Positions 1 through 8,727 of a stretch of DNA of 64,000 nt are shown here, piece after piece. The notes beneath the pieces are model-generated. The model had not been told where the DNA came from and searched no databases. It saw only the letters and a list, made by a program, of their open reading frames with translations. The stretch comes from UBA12077 sp963665525 (lineage in GTDB: Bacteria; Bacteroidota; Bacteroidia; Bacteroidales; UBA12077). Each line of letters opens with the position of its first letter. Position 1 is the stretch's first letter. Where the stretch lies: the NCBI GenBank assembly GCA_963665525.1, contig OY762280.1, positions 4,216,001 through 4,280,000 on the forward strand. Reading direction: 5' to 3'. A program made the translations under genes and the position numbers.

Positions 1-125
1 TTCATACTACCAGAATTAGTGCAATGTGCTGTTATAACTTCTTCATTATCAAGTTTAACGTCTGCTAAGAATCTTTTATATCGTTTTATTAAACGACCAT
101 GTATTAAAGGTTCACTAAATTTCAT
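1..125 (-). CDS. sfsA: SfsA family protein (sugar fermentation stimulation protein), N-terminal part only
   Basis: The first 41 codons of a minus-strand gene are present; the rest lies before base 1. The reading begins MKFSEPLIHGRL and continues with IKRYKRFLADV and then TAHCTNSGSM. This matches the opening of SfsA proteins, which start with a short OB-like region carrying RYKRFLADV and a HCxNxGxM segment. SfsA is a DNA-binding/nuclease-like protein of uncertain physiological role, first linked to maltose metabolism in E. coli. The ATG is at 125. The gene is divergent from the pentapeptide-repeat gene at 207 with an 81-base gap. Identification rests on this N-terminal motif only, but the motif is distinctive. 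Confidence 0.8.
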   Translation of the reverse strand, partial: MKFSEPLIHGRLIKRYKRFLADVKLDNEEVITAHCTNSGSM

Positions 126-206
126 TTTTTCTTTTTTGCTATTTAAAATACATAACTAATTTGATGCATTTTTGTTTAATTTTATCATGTTTTTAAATTA
201 AATCTT

Positions 207-761
207 ATGAAAGAAAGTACAATATTAGAGAATTATGAGTTTAAACCAGAAGTGACAGAATTTAATAATGTGAGTTTTAAAAATTCTGATTTTTCAAATA
301 GATGTTTAGAAGATGGAGAGTTTGTTGATTGTACTTTTATTTCGTGCGATTTCTCAATGTCGCAACTGAAAAATACAGTTTTAATTCGGGTAAAATTTAT
401 AAACTGTAAACTCTTAGGGGTTGATTTTTCGATATGTTCAAGTTTTGCTTTTTCAGTTTATTTTGAAGACTGTGTATTAAATTATGCTCATTTTCATAAG
501 AATAATTTAAAAAAGATAGCGTTTAAAAATTGCATGATAAAAGAAGCCGGTTTTTTCAATTTAGATTTAAGTGCTTCAAAATTTGGAAATTGCGATTTGA
601 GTCATACAGTTTTTGAAAGCTGTAATTTATCAAAAAGTGATTTTGCTACTGCCAGCAATTATTCAATAAATCCTTCCGTAAATAATATTAAAAAAGCAAA
701 GTTTTCTTATCCCGGACTACTAGGCCTTTTATATCATTTAGATATAATTATCGAAGATTAA
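207..761 (+). CDS. Pentapeptide-repeat protein, Qnr-like
   Basis: A 184-residue protein built almost wholly of five-residue repeats with a central F or L (NVSFKNSDFS, CTFISCDFS, KFINCKLLGVDFS, CDLSHTVFESCNLSKSDF). Such repeats fold into a right-handed quadrilateral beta-helix that mimics B-form DNA. The repeat tract runs from about residue 18 to 150, followed by a short hydrophobic tail (GLLGLLYHLDIIIE). That tail resembles the C-terminal dimerisation helix of Qnr and MfpA, which protect DNA gyrase. Length is a little under Qnr (about 215). There is no signal peptide or membrane segment, so it is probably cytoplasmic. The family is seen directly; a gyrase role is inference, and no resistance phenotype can be claimed. 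Confidence 0.75.
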   Translation: MKESTILENYEFKPEVTEFNNVSFKNSDFSNRCLEDGEFVDCTFISCDFSMSQLKNTVLIRVKFINCKLLGVDFSICSSFAFSVYFEDCVLNYAHFHKNNLKKIAFKNCMIKEAGFFNLDLSASKFGNCDLSHTVFESCNLSKSDFATASNYSINPSVNNIKKAKFSYPGLLGLLYHLDIIIED

Positions 762-762
762 A

Positions 763-3162
763 TTATTCATAACGAATTGAATCAACAGGATTCTTTCTGG
801 CAGCAAAGTAAGCTTTTATATTGATTGCTATTAAAGCAATTATGAAGGCGAGTAAAGTTGATAATACAAAAACAAACCATTGTATATTGATACGATATGA
901 GAAATTCAATAGCCAATTATGAATAAAATACCATGAAACGGGAATTGAAATAATTGCAGATATTAAAATAGGAATAACATAATCTTTTGAGATCAACTTC
1001 ATGATCGTTGAGATATTGGCCCCCATCACTTTTCTAATTCCGATTTCTTTAGTTCTTTTTTCAGTGGTGTAAGATGTTAGTCCAAATATTCCCAAACAGG
1101 CAATGAAGATTGCCAGAATAGTAAATGCTGTAAAAACAGTTCCAACTTTTACATCAGACTTGTACAAATTATCGTATGTGTTTTCAAGATAAAAATATTC
1201 GAATGGATAATCAGGAAATAATTCATCCCATTTTTTATGAATCAATTCGAGTGTTGATTTTTGATCTTTTTCATCAATTCTTATGGAGATATATCTTCTT
1301 AGATTAGCATCTTTCCATATTATTATTGGTTTAACTTTATTGTGAAGCGAAGCATAATGAAAATCCTTACATACACCAATTATTTCAAGTAAAGGATCAT
1401 CGGCTTCTTCTTCACCTAAAGGAATACGAAATGCTTTACCAATAGGATTTTCTAGTCCAAATTCTTTTACTAAAGTTTCATTAACGATAATTTTATTTTC
1501 ATCGGATTGGTTGTCAGGCAAGAAATATCTTCCATCACTTAACTCAATGTTCATCATATCAAGAAAATTATCCTCACACTGTAGGTTTAAAATCATCATC
1601 ATTTCTTTTCTTGAATCGGTACTTTTATAAAATCCCCGACGCTGATTAAAACTACCCAAATAACTTGATGATGCACTTGCATCGATAACTCCGGGAATTC
1701 TTAGAATCTCGTTTTTAAGAGTTTCGTACTGATTGCTCATATTACCACTTCGTAATGAAGCTACAATAACATGATCTTTTTTAAATCCTAAATCTTTACC
1801 CTGTATATAATTCATTTGATTATAAATAAGCCACGTGCTGCTTAATAAAAAAATGGAAATGATAAACTGAATGATAATCATTGTATTTCGGAATAATGAT
1901 TTGTGATTTCCCGAAAATGCTTTCCCCTTAAGTATGCGGATAGGTTTTAAAGATGATAAATAAAAGGCCGGATACGATCCTGCAAAAATGCCTATAAGCG
2001 GAATAATGAATGCAATTAACCACCAGTTTATATTTTGAGATAAAATATAATTAAACGGGTTTGAACTGATACTATTAAATATTGGACTTATTAGTTTTAA
2101 AACATAAAAGCCAATGATAAAGCTTATAACAACCAGAAAAACAGATTCGCTTAAGAATTGTATGAATAAAGCTTTTTTATTTGCACCAAACATTTTTCTT
2201 AATCCAACTTCTAATGTTCTTGTTGATGAATTGGCTATCGAAAGATTGATATAGTTAATGGATGAAATAAGAATGATAAGAAAAGCAACTGCAATAAAAA
2301 TATATACTGTAGCTATATTTCCGTTTGGTTTTAGTTCATGTGTTATGTTTGATTTTAAATGAATGTCTTTAACCGGTTGTAGTTCAATAACCAGGTTTGC
2401 TCCAAATTCTCTCATGCTTTCTCCTGCATGAGCTTCAAATATTTTTCCTATTTTGGCATTTAAATCACTTATATTGTTCTGATTACATTTTATGTAATTC
2501 AGGTTTGTAAAAGCAAATAAGTTATTATAAAGGCTTTCGTATCGAGGATCAGTGTATAAACTTGATCGGCTCACAAGGACTTCAAATCCTATGTGTGTAT
2601 TTGGTGTTGGTTCTTTAATTACAGCTTTTACTGTATAGTTAGTTGTATTATTCCATAATATTATTTTACCAATTGGATTTTCATTTCCAAAATATTTATG
2701 AGCAACGCTTTCCAGCATAACCAAAGAATATGGTTCTTGCAAAGCAGTTTCAGGATTGCCTATTAGTTCATAATTGAACATGTTAAAAAATGAGGAGTCG
2801 GCGTAAACAATCCCTTCTTGATATATTTTTTTATTGTTGTAATCGAAAAGAATTGATCGAGGATACTGAATTAACCTTGTATACATCATAACTTCAGGTA
2901 ATTCTTCGTAAAGGATTTTCCCAACAGGAGCACCTGTTACTGCAGCTTCAAAAGCTGTTCCTGACATGTCACCAATTAATTTAACGCGGAAAATATTTTC
3001 AAAATGATGATGCTGCTGGTCGTAAGAAAGCTCATTATTGGTATAGGCATATATTCCTATAAAGCAGGCAATACCTATAGAAAGCCCTAAAATATTTATA
3101 AAGGTGTATATTCTCTGTTTCCAAAAGTTCCGAAGAGCAATTTTAATGTAATTTTTAAACAT
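763..3162 (-). CDS. FtsX/MacB-type ABC transporter permease (two-domain, about 800 aa)
   Basis: A 799-residue inner-membrane protein. After an N-terminal membrane segment (about residues 20-40, INILGLSIGIACF) there is a periplasmic MacB-like domain. A first FtsX block of three helices starts near residue 285 and carries the EVGLRKMFGA coupling motif. A further helix, a second periplasmic domain and a second FtsX block with KEIGIRKVMGA near residue 700 follow. The protein ends in NPVDSIRYE, a terminus shared with three other permeases in this window. Such proteins pair with a LolD/MacB-type ATPase and move lipid-linked or peptide substrates mechanically across the envelope. No ATPase gene is adjacent, so partner and substrate are unknown. 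Its stop lies next to the stop of the convergent pentapeptide gene. Confidence 0.9.
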   Translation of the reverse strand: MFKNYIKIALRNFWKQRIYTFINILGLSIGIACFIGIYAYTNNELSYDQQHHHFENIFRVKLIGDMSGTAFEAAVTGAPVGKILYEELPEVMMYTRLIQYPRSILFDYNNKKIYQEGIVYADSSFFNMFNYELIGNPETALQEPYSLVMLESVAHKYFGNENPIGKIILWNNTTNYTVKAVIKEPTPNTHIGFEVLVSRSSLYTDPRYESLYNNLFAFTNLNYIKCNQNNISDLNAKIGKIFEAHAGESMREFGANLVIELQPVKDIHLKSNITHELKPNGNIATVYIFIAVAFLIILISSINYINLSIANSSTRTLEVGLRKMFGANKKALFIQFLSESVFLVVISFIIGFYVLKLISPIFNSISSNPFNYILSQNINWWLIAFIIPLIGIFAGSYPAFYLSSLKPIRILKGKAFSGNHKSLFRNTMIIIQFIISIFLLSSTWLIYNQMNYIQGKDLGFKKDHVIVASLRSGNMSNQYETLKNEILRIPGVIDASASSSYLGSFNQRRGFYKSTDSRKEMMMILNLQCEDNFLDMMNIELSDGRYFLPDNQSDENKIIVNETLVKEFGLENPIGKAFRIPLGEEEADDPLLEIIGVCKDFHYASLHNKVKPIIIWKDANLRRYISIRIDEKDQKSTLELIHKKWDELFPDYPFEYFYLENTYDNLYKSDVKVGTVFTAFTILAIFIACLGIFGLTSYTTEKRTKEIGIRKVMGANISTIMKLISKDYVIPILISAIISIPVSWYFIHNWLLNFSYRINIQWFVFVLSTLLAFIIALIAINIKAYFAARKNPVDSIRYE

Positions 3163-3270
3163 AATTACTTTAAGTGGTTAGGTTAAACTTTTGGATTAGA
3201 CCATATTTTAAAATTAGCGTTTAATTTTTAATGTGATTTTATTAATATTGCACTCTTAAATTTAGAACTC

Positions 3271-3522
3271 ATGGATTGTAGACCGAATTGTGGAGCTTGT
3301 TGTATTTACCCTTCAATTTCATCTCCTATTCCCGGGATGCCAAATGGTAAACCTGCCGGGGTTCGTTGTATTCAGTTGGCCGATGATTTAAGTTGTAAGA
3401 TTTTTAATTCTCCGGATCGTCCTAAAGTTTGTGAAGGATTTAAAGCTGAAAAAATAATTTGTGGCGATTCTGCTCAAGAGGCTTATAAAATTATAGCATC
3501 ATTAGAGAATATTCCTGTATAA
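3271..3522 (+). CDS. YkgJ family cysteine-cluster protein
   Basis: A small 83-residue protein with eight cysteines at positions 3, 7, 10, 11, 33, 42, 54 and 64. The opening PNCGACC and the later SCKIF and KVCEGF segments are the signature of the YkgJ/UPF0153 zinc- or iron-binding cluster family. Members are small metal-binding proteins of unknown function. No signal sequence is seen, so it is probably cytoplasmic. It sits alone between two divergently oriented permease genes, 108 bases from the first, and is not obviously part of an operon. The family call is firm; a function cannot be given. Confidence 0.8.
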   Translation: MDCRPNCGACCIYPSISSPIPGMPNGKPAGVRCIQLADDLSCKIFNSPDRPKVCEGFKAEKIICGDSAQEAYKIIASLENIPV

Positions 3523-3660
3523 TTGTCCTTATTTAATACACTTCTGCCGAATATCATACATTTTTTGTAATTTGTAATAAGCTTAAGAGCCTCGCTTTTA
3601 TGTTTTTAATTGTTTTGGTTTAGCATTTGCTCATTTAAGGTTTTTTATAAATTGAAATTT

Positions 3661-6084
3661 ATGTTAAGGAACTTTTTTAAAACTGCTATAAGAAATTTAT
3701 TTCGTCAAAAAGTTTACAGTTTAATAAATTTATTAGGATTAAGCATTGGAGTAGCAAGCTTTGTGATAATCGCTATTTACGTACAACACGAGTTAAGCTA
3801 CGATAAGTTTTTTAAAGATTCTGACCGAATTTATAGGGTTGGATTAAAATATAATATTGATGGTGTAGTTTTTTATTCGGCTTTAAATCCGGTACCATTG
3901 GCTGAAGGATTAAAACAAGAGTTTCCTGAAATAGAAAATGTTAGCCGACTGTATAATAAGTTTTTTTCGGGAGGATATACATATGTAAAGTACGAAGATC
4001 AGCAATTTAAAGAAGACAAAGTGTTTTGGGTTGATTCTACTGTTTTTGATGTATTGGGAATTAAACTTTTAAAAGGAAATCCCAGGGAAGCTTTAAAAAA
4101 TACAAACTCCGTTGTAATTACTCAAGAAACAGCAGTTCGGTATTTCGGAGATGAAGACCCTATTGGGAAAATGTTAAAATTTGATGACGGAAATATTTAT
4201 AATATAACCGGAATTGCAAAATCATTTCCTGTTAATTCGCACATGCATTTTGATTTCTTAGCATCTATTCATACCAATAAAAGACTCATTCGGCATCCAG
4301 ACTGGATTGACGTAAAAAATTATGTTTACTTACGCTTGAAAAAAGATGCAAATATTGATCAGATTAGGGATCGAATGCACGAGTTCCAAAAGAAATATTT
4401 ATCGCCAGAGGTTAAATATATTACCAAGCTTGATTACGAGGATTTTGTAAAAAAAGGAAATGAATTCAATTTTTATTTTGAATCCGTAACTGATATTCAT
4501 TTAAAAACAATATTTGAAAGTAATTCAGAACCACAATCAGATATAAAACGAGTCGTTATTTTTGGTCTGATAGGGATTGTGATATTATTTATCGCATGTA
4601 TTAATTTTATTAACCTGACAACAGCCATTGCTACTCAAAGAGCAAAAGAAGTAGGAATTCGAAAAGTAGTTGGATCCACCAAACGATTAATGCTTTTGCA
4701 ATTTCTAATTGAGACTGGTTTAACAGCATTTGTCTCGGTTATTTTAAGCTTTTTTATCATTGAACAATTTATACCATTATTTAATAATGTACTTCAGTTA
4801 AAACTATCGGCTTCGTTATTGCATAATTGGTATATTGTTCCTTTAGCATTTAGCTTAGTGCTTTTTGTGAGCTTTTTAGCCGGGTTTTATCCTTCTATTG
4901 TATTGTCATCTTTTAAACCGGTTCAGGTTTTAAAGGGAAAGTTAAGTAATAGAAAAGGGCGTAATTTCAGATTGATTTTAGTGGTTTTGCAATATACAAT
5001 TTCGGTATTACTTATTATATCGACTATGGTAATGTATTTGCAATTAAACTTTATGCAAAATAAACCTTTAGGATTTAATAAAGAGAATTTAATTATTGTT
5101 CAAAGGCCAAATAGATTAAGAACTCAATTTAATGTTTTTAAAGAAATTGTTGATAAGAGTCCGTATGTTATTAGTTCAACTTCATCGTATGGAGCACCTC
5201 AACTCGTTGTTGAAACGATGGTTTATTTTACGAAAGGAAAAGATACAGAAGAAAGTTATACGGTTGTTCGCTATCCTTCCGATTTTGATTTTATCGATAC
5301 TTACGAATTGGAATTAATTAAAGGCCGAAAGCTAGATAAAACATTAGCAACAGATTCTACCGCTGTTGTATTGACTGAAACAGCTGTGAAAACATTCGGA
5401 TTAAAAAATCCTCTTGAAAATGAAATTTATTATAGCTACGAAAAGGATGTTCCTTTAAAAGTGGTTGGCATCGTAAAAGATTTTCATTCGGAATCACTGC
5501 AGGCAGTTATCAGACCAACAATCATAATTATTAATCGTGATCGACCTCCAATGTATTATATTGTAAAATATAAAGAAGGAAAAGCTAAGGAAACTATTCA
5601 GTTCTTAGAAGAAAAATGGAATGAGTTTTTACCGGGTGATGTTCTTCAGTATCAGTTTCTGGAAGATAGCTTAAAGGATATATACGGTAATGAAAAACAA
5701 ATAACAGTTGTGATGTTGGTATTTTCGATTTTAGCTATTTTCATTGCTTGTTTAGGTTTATATGGAATGTCATCATATATGGCAAATACACGCGTTAAGG
5801 AAATAGGGATTCGAAAAGTCTTGGGTGCAAACTTTGGTAAAATATCTCAAATAATGATTAAAGACTTATTAAAGTGGGTTTTAATTGCCAATGTAGTTTC
5901 CTGGCCTATAGGATACTTATTAATGAATAAATGGCTTCAGAACTATTCCTATAAAATTGATTTAGGAATACATATATTTATAATATCAGGATTGATATCG
6001 CTTTTAATTGCTGTATTAACAGTTGGTTATCAAACGATCAAAGCTTCAGGTAAAAATCCGGTTGATAGTTTAAGATATGAATGA
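3661..6084 (+). CDS. FtsX/MacB-type ABC transporter permease (two-domain, about 807 aa)
   Basis: Same architecture as the permease at 763-3162: N-terminal helix (LINLLGLSIGVASF), MacB-like periplasmic domain, FtsX block with KEVGIRKVVG near residue 345, second periplasmic domain, and a final FtsX block with KEIGIRKVLGA near residue 715. It ends NPVDSLRYE. The ATG at 3661 is preferred over an upstream in-frame TTG at 3610, because the protein then begins MLRNFFKTAIRNLFRQK, which lines up with the starts of its paralogues. No ATPase gene is nearby. It is followed 12 bases downstream by the broken metallophosphoesterase and may be co-transcribed with it. Confidence 0.9.
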   Translation: MLRNFFKTAIRNLFRQKVYSLINLLGLSIGVASFVIIAIYVQHELSYDKFFKDSDRIYRVGLKYNIDGVVFYSALNPVPLAEGLKQEFPEIENVSRLYNKFFSGGYTYVKYEDQQFKEDKVFWVDSTVFDVLGIKLLKGNPREALKNTNSVVITQETAVRYFGDEDPIGKMLKFDDGNIYNITGIAKSFPVNSHMHFDFLASIHTNKRLIRHPDWIDVKNYVYLRLKKDANIDQIRDRMHEFQKKYLSPEVKYITKLDYEDFVKKGNEFNFYFESVTDIHLKTIFESNSEPQSDIKRVVIFGLIGIVILFIACINFINLTTAIATQRAKEVGIRKVVGSTKRLMLLQFLIETGLTAFVSVILSFFIIEQFIPLFNNVLQLKLSASLLHNWYIVPLAFSLVLFVSFLAGFYPSIVLSSFKPVQVLKGKLSNRKGRNFRLILVVLQYTISVLLIISTMVMYLQLNFMQNKPLGFNKENLIIVQRPNRLRTQFNVFKEIVDKSPYVISSTSSYGAPQLVVETMVYFTKGKDTEESYTVVRYPSDFDFIDTYELELIKGRKLDKTLATDSTAVVLTETAVKTFGLKNPLENEIYYSYEKDVPLKVVGIVKDFHSESLQAVIRPTIIIINRDRPPMYYIVKYKEGKAKETIQFLEEKWNEFLPGDVLQYQFLEDSLKDIYGNEKQITVVMLVFSILAIFIACLGLYGMSSYMANTRVKEIGIRKVLGANFGKISQIMIKDLLKWVLIANVVSWPIGYLLMNKWLQNYSYKIDLGIHIFIISGLISLLIAVLTVGYQTIKASGKNPVDSLRYE

Positions 6085-6096
6085 TATCTTTACTAA

Positions 6097-6844
6097 ATGA
6101 GAATAGCAGTTATATCTGATATACATAGTAATACCTTCGCATTAAAGGAGGTGCTAAAAGATATTGAATCTAAAAATGTTGATTCCATTATTAATTTAGG
6201 AGATTCTTTGTATGGATCGATTGATCCGCTGGGTACAGCAAGAATATTAATGGAATCAAATATTGTCTCTATTGCTGGAAATCAAGATGAAATAATTATT
6301 GATGATAATGCCAGTTTAAAAGATAACCAATCGTTGGTATTTGTTCGATCTAAAATTGCTGATGAGAAAATTCTAACATGGTTAAAATCATTGCCAAATG
6401 TTTATACCGACTTTTCACGGATCATTAGAAAGTAATCAGGAGTATCTTCTTGAAGATATTACTTCAGGTTATCCAATTATTAAAAATGAGAGTGAATTAG
6501 ATCATAAATTAAGTCATGTTGACCAAAAAATTATTCTTTGTGGGCATAGTCATTTACCACAGTTAAAATACCTGAACCATAAAGTTGTTGTTAATCCTGG
6601 TAGTGTTGGGTTGCAAGCCTATTACGACGATTTTCCTGTGAAGCATATTATGGAAACTTCAGACCCGAGAGCGTCTTATGCAATTATTGAATTTGATGGT
6701 GATTCTATAAATATTGATCATCGAAAAGTAGAATACGATTATCAAAAAGCGTCTAAAATGGCAGAGCAAAATGGAAGACCAGACTGGGTTTATTCATTAT
6801 TGACAGGAAAAGCTATAAAGAATAGTAATATTACTGATAGTTAG
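6097..6844 (+). pseudogene. Metallophosphoesterase (YfcE/calcineurin-like), interrupted by a frameshift
   Basis: Two overlapping reading frames together make one protein of about 245 residues. The first frame (6097-6435) carries the N-terminal metal motifs DIHSN, LGDSLYG and GNQD. The second frame (to 6844) resumes at HGSLESNQEYLLED and carries GHSHLPQ and NPGSVGL. The break falls near 6418 at a run of four T. Deleting one base there joins YTDF to HGS, although intact relatives usually have a few more residues at this point, so a small deletion is also possible. Family members are binuclear-metal phosphodiesterases acting on nucleotides or small phosphoesters. Either the gene is inactive or the shift is a sequencing error; a programmed shift is not supported by any obvious slippery site. 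Confidence 0.75.
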
Positions 6845-6916
6845 GAGGTAAGAATAAAGTGTCAGAGAACGTATTATTTGTTTTTTCATTTTTAGCTAAT
6901 AAGTATTATAAAAGAT

Positions 6917-6940
6917 AAATATGGACTGAAAACCATATTT
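6917..6940. terminator. Weak hairpin between convergent genes
   Basis: An 8-bp stem (aaatatgg with ccatattt, loop of 8) sits between the stop of the metallophosphoesterase and the stop of the convergent SprB-repeat lipoprotein. No strong T-run follows on either strand, so terminator function is only possible. Confidence 0.3.
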
Positions 6941-7389
6941 TAATAAGGTAAAAATCGAGGAAAGTGAATTTTATATTTGTAATTAGTTATTAAACTTATA
7001 TTAGAGTTAGCTTTTGATATATAACTTTTATTTTGAAATTCATCTACTTTTATAACACAAGTTCCTTTTTCACAAATAAGAGGTCCTATTTTGCAAACTT
7101 CAATTGATTTGGTGCTAGTTTCACCAATCGAATCTGTTACGGTAATTGTGTATATTCCTTCATAAAGATTGTTTAAATCTTCGCAAGTTTCCTCATTAGA
7201 CCATATGTATGTAAATGGTTTTGTTCCACCATTAATTGTTATATCAATGGCACCGTCGTTATTTCTAATGAATGTTACTTTTGAAACCTTATATTTAATT
7301 ACCAAATCATCGAATTCTTTATCGCCATATTCGGAGCTACACGAGATTATTAAGAGACATATTATATATATTATCTTATAGAGCTTCAT
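6940..7389 (-). CDS. Small lipoprotein with one SprB-type repeat
   Basis: A 149-residue protein with a lipoprotein signal: a hydrophobic stretch ending LLIISC, so Cys17 is the probable lipidated residue. Residues about 40-95 form one SprB repeat (DGAIDITINGGTKPFTYIWS, then LYEGIYTITVTD). This beta-sandwich unit is found in many copies in the gliding adhesin SprB and in other surface proteins of Bacteroidota. A single copy on a lipoprotein is modest in size. Residues after 110 have no recognisable domain. It lies 19 bases downstream of the serine hydrolase gene on the same strand and is probably co-transcribed with it. The role is unknown, perhaps surface display or binding. Confidence 0.7.
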   Translation of the reverse strand: MKLYKIIYIICLLIISCSSEYGDKEFDDLVIKYKVSKVTFIRNNDGAIDITINGGTKPFTYIWSNEETCEDLNNLYEGIYTITVTDSIGETSTKSIEVCKIGPLICEKGTCVIKVDEFQNKSYISKANSNISLITNYKYKIHFPRFLPY

Positions 7390-7408
7390 ATGTATTAGAA
7401 TCTATAAT

Positions 7409-8551
7409 TTATATCTTGGCATCAATTATTAAAGTAATTAATTCAGCCAATTTCCAGTTAGCTGTTTCATTTGGAATATCGTATCCTGTTCTAACGATAA
7501 TAATATTCTCAGAAGGAATAATGATCAGGTATTGCCTGTAAATCCCAACTCCTAAGAAGGTATCATTGGGTATATTATAATCCGTAAAGCTTCTCATTCC
7601 TTTTCCAATCCACCATTGGTACCCGTAATTATTTATTCCCGAATTTATAGGGTTGACAGATTCATTAACCCATCCTTCAGGTAGAATTTGTATTCCATCC
7701 CACATACCATGATTTAAATACAGAAGTCCAAAACGGGCAAAATTTCTTAAGGTAGTATTTACACCCCATCCACCGATTGTATGTCCTGATGGATCTTGAT
7801 CCCAACGCAAATTATTGATCCCAATTTTGCGAAATAAATACTCATCCATAAAAGAGTACATGTTTTGTCCACAAGCATTTTCAACTATACCTGATAAAAG
7901 CATAGATTCGCCACTTGAATAATATGCTATTTCGCCAGGTTTATTTATGACTGGTTTTGATAGTACATAATCAATAAAATCATTTGATTCATTCATCATC
8001 ACAAAAATATCATTGGTGCTATTGTCATAATAATAGTCATTTTCGTTCCACTCAAATCCTGCCGACATAGTGAGGAGGTGTTTAATAGTGATTTCTTTCT
8101 TTTCGATTTGTATATTATCCGATTGAAGTTGTGGAAAATATTCTTTTATACTGTCGTTAACAGATTCTATATATCTATTCTCTATTGCAAGACCAATTCC
8201 TGCTGAAGAAAAACTCTTTGCAATTGAGTAACTATGATGTAACGAACTCTCATGATGCTCATTAAAATACTCTTCATATATTATATACCTGTCTTTTATT
8301 ATAAGTAGTCCATTGGTATTGATACTATCATTGGCAATATAATTGTGAACTTTTTCAAGTTCTTTTGAATTTATACCAACAGATTCTGGATTGCATGTTC
8401 GCCATGCTTGAGTTGGGAAATAATTTCCTTCATATGTTCCGTCCAAAAGATATTCAGGAGTTACAGAATCATCTTTTTCACATGAAAGAACTAAGAAATG
8501 AAATAATATAGTAATAATAGTCTTTTTAGTTGCATTAAATCGAGTTTTCAT
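7409..8551 (-). CDS. Serine hydrolase, class C beta-lactamase family (S12), surface lipoprotein
   Basis: A 380-residue enzyme of the penicillin-binding-protein fold. The nucleophile motif SxxK is S109-I-A-K112 and the YSS motif occurs in AYYSSGES near residue 210. The signal peptide ends VLSC with Cys24 lipidated. The residues after it are EKDD, which fit the C-x-K-(D/E)2 lipoprotein export signal described in Capnocytophaga, so display on the cell surface is likely. Family members include esterases, D-aminopeptidases and 6-aminohexanoate-dimer hydrolases, so true beta-lactamase activity should not be assumed. The gene is divergent from the papain-propeller gene at 8728 (176-base gap) and precedes the SprB-repeat lipoprotein. 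Confidence 0.85.
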   Translation of the reverse strand: MKTRFNATKKTIITILFHFLVLSCEKDDSVTPEYLLDGTYEGNYFPTQAWRTCNPESVGINSKELEKVHNYIANDSINTNGLLIIKDRYIIYEEYFNEHHESSLHHSYSIAKSFSSAGIGLAIENRYIESVNDSIKEYFPQLQSDNIQIEKKEITIKHLLTMSAGFEWNENDYYYDNSTNDIFVMMNESNDFIDYVLSKPVINKPGEIAYYSSGESMLLSGIVENACGQNMYSFMDEYLFRKIGINNLRWDQDPSGHTIGGWGVNTTLRNFARFGLLYLNHGMWDGIQILPEGWVNESVNPINSGINNYGYQWWIGKGMRSFTDYNIPNDTFLGVGIYRQYLIIIPSENIIIVRTGYDIPNETANWKLAELITLIIDAKI

Positions 8552-8727
8552 AATATAATATTTTCTTTGAGTCGAAAATACAATCTATAAAGTCGATAAA
8601 TGTTTTAGATCATTATTCGAGACCTATTTTTTTTGAAGCTTAATAATTGTTTGTCCTAAATAATTATTCTAGACAACTGTTTATTTAATCATGCATATTT
8701 TGATCGAGAATTTTAAATAATCAAGTT

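Noticed and set aside
207..761. Calling this a quinolone-resistance gene (qnr)
   Set aside because: Pentapeptide repeats alone do not prove gyrase protection, and the sequence is distant from known qnr genes.
3610..3660. TTG start giving 17 extra residues to the FtsX permease
   Set aside because: The ATG at 3661 aligns with the starts of the paralogues; the extra residues show no conserved pattern.
6398..6844. Separate 148-residue gene
   Set aside because: It has only the C-terminal metal motifs of a metallophosphoesterase and an ATG inside the preceding frame; it is the second half of a frameshifted gene.
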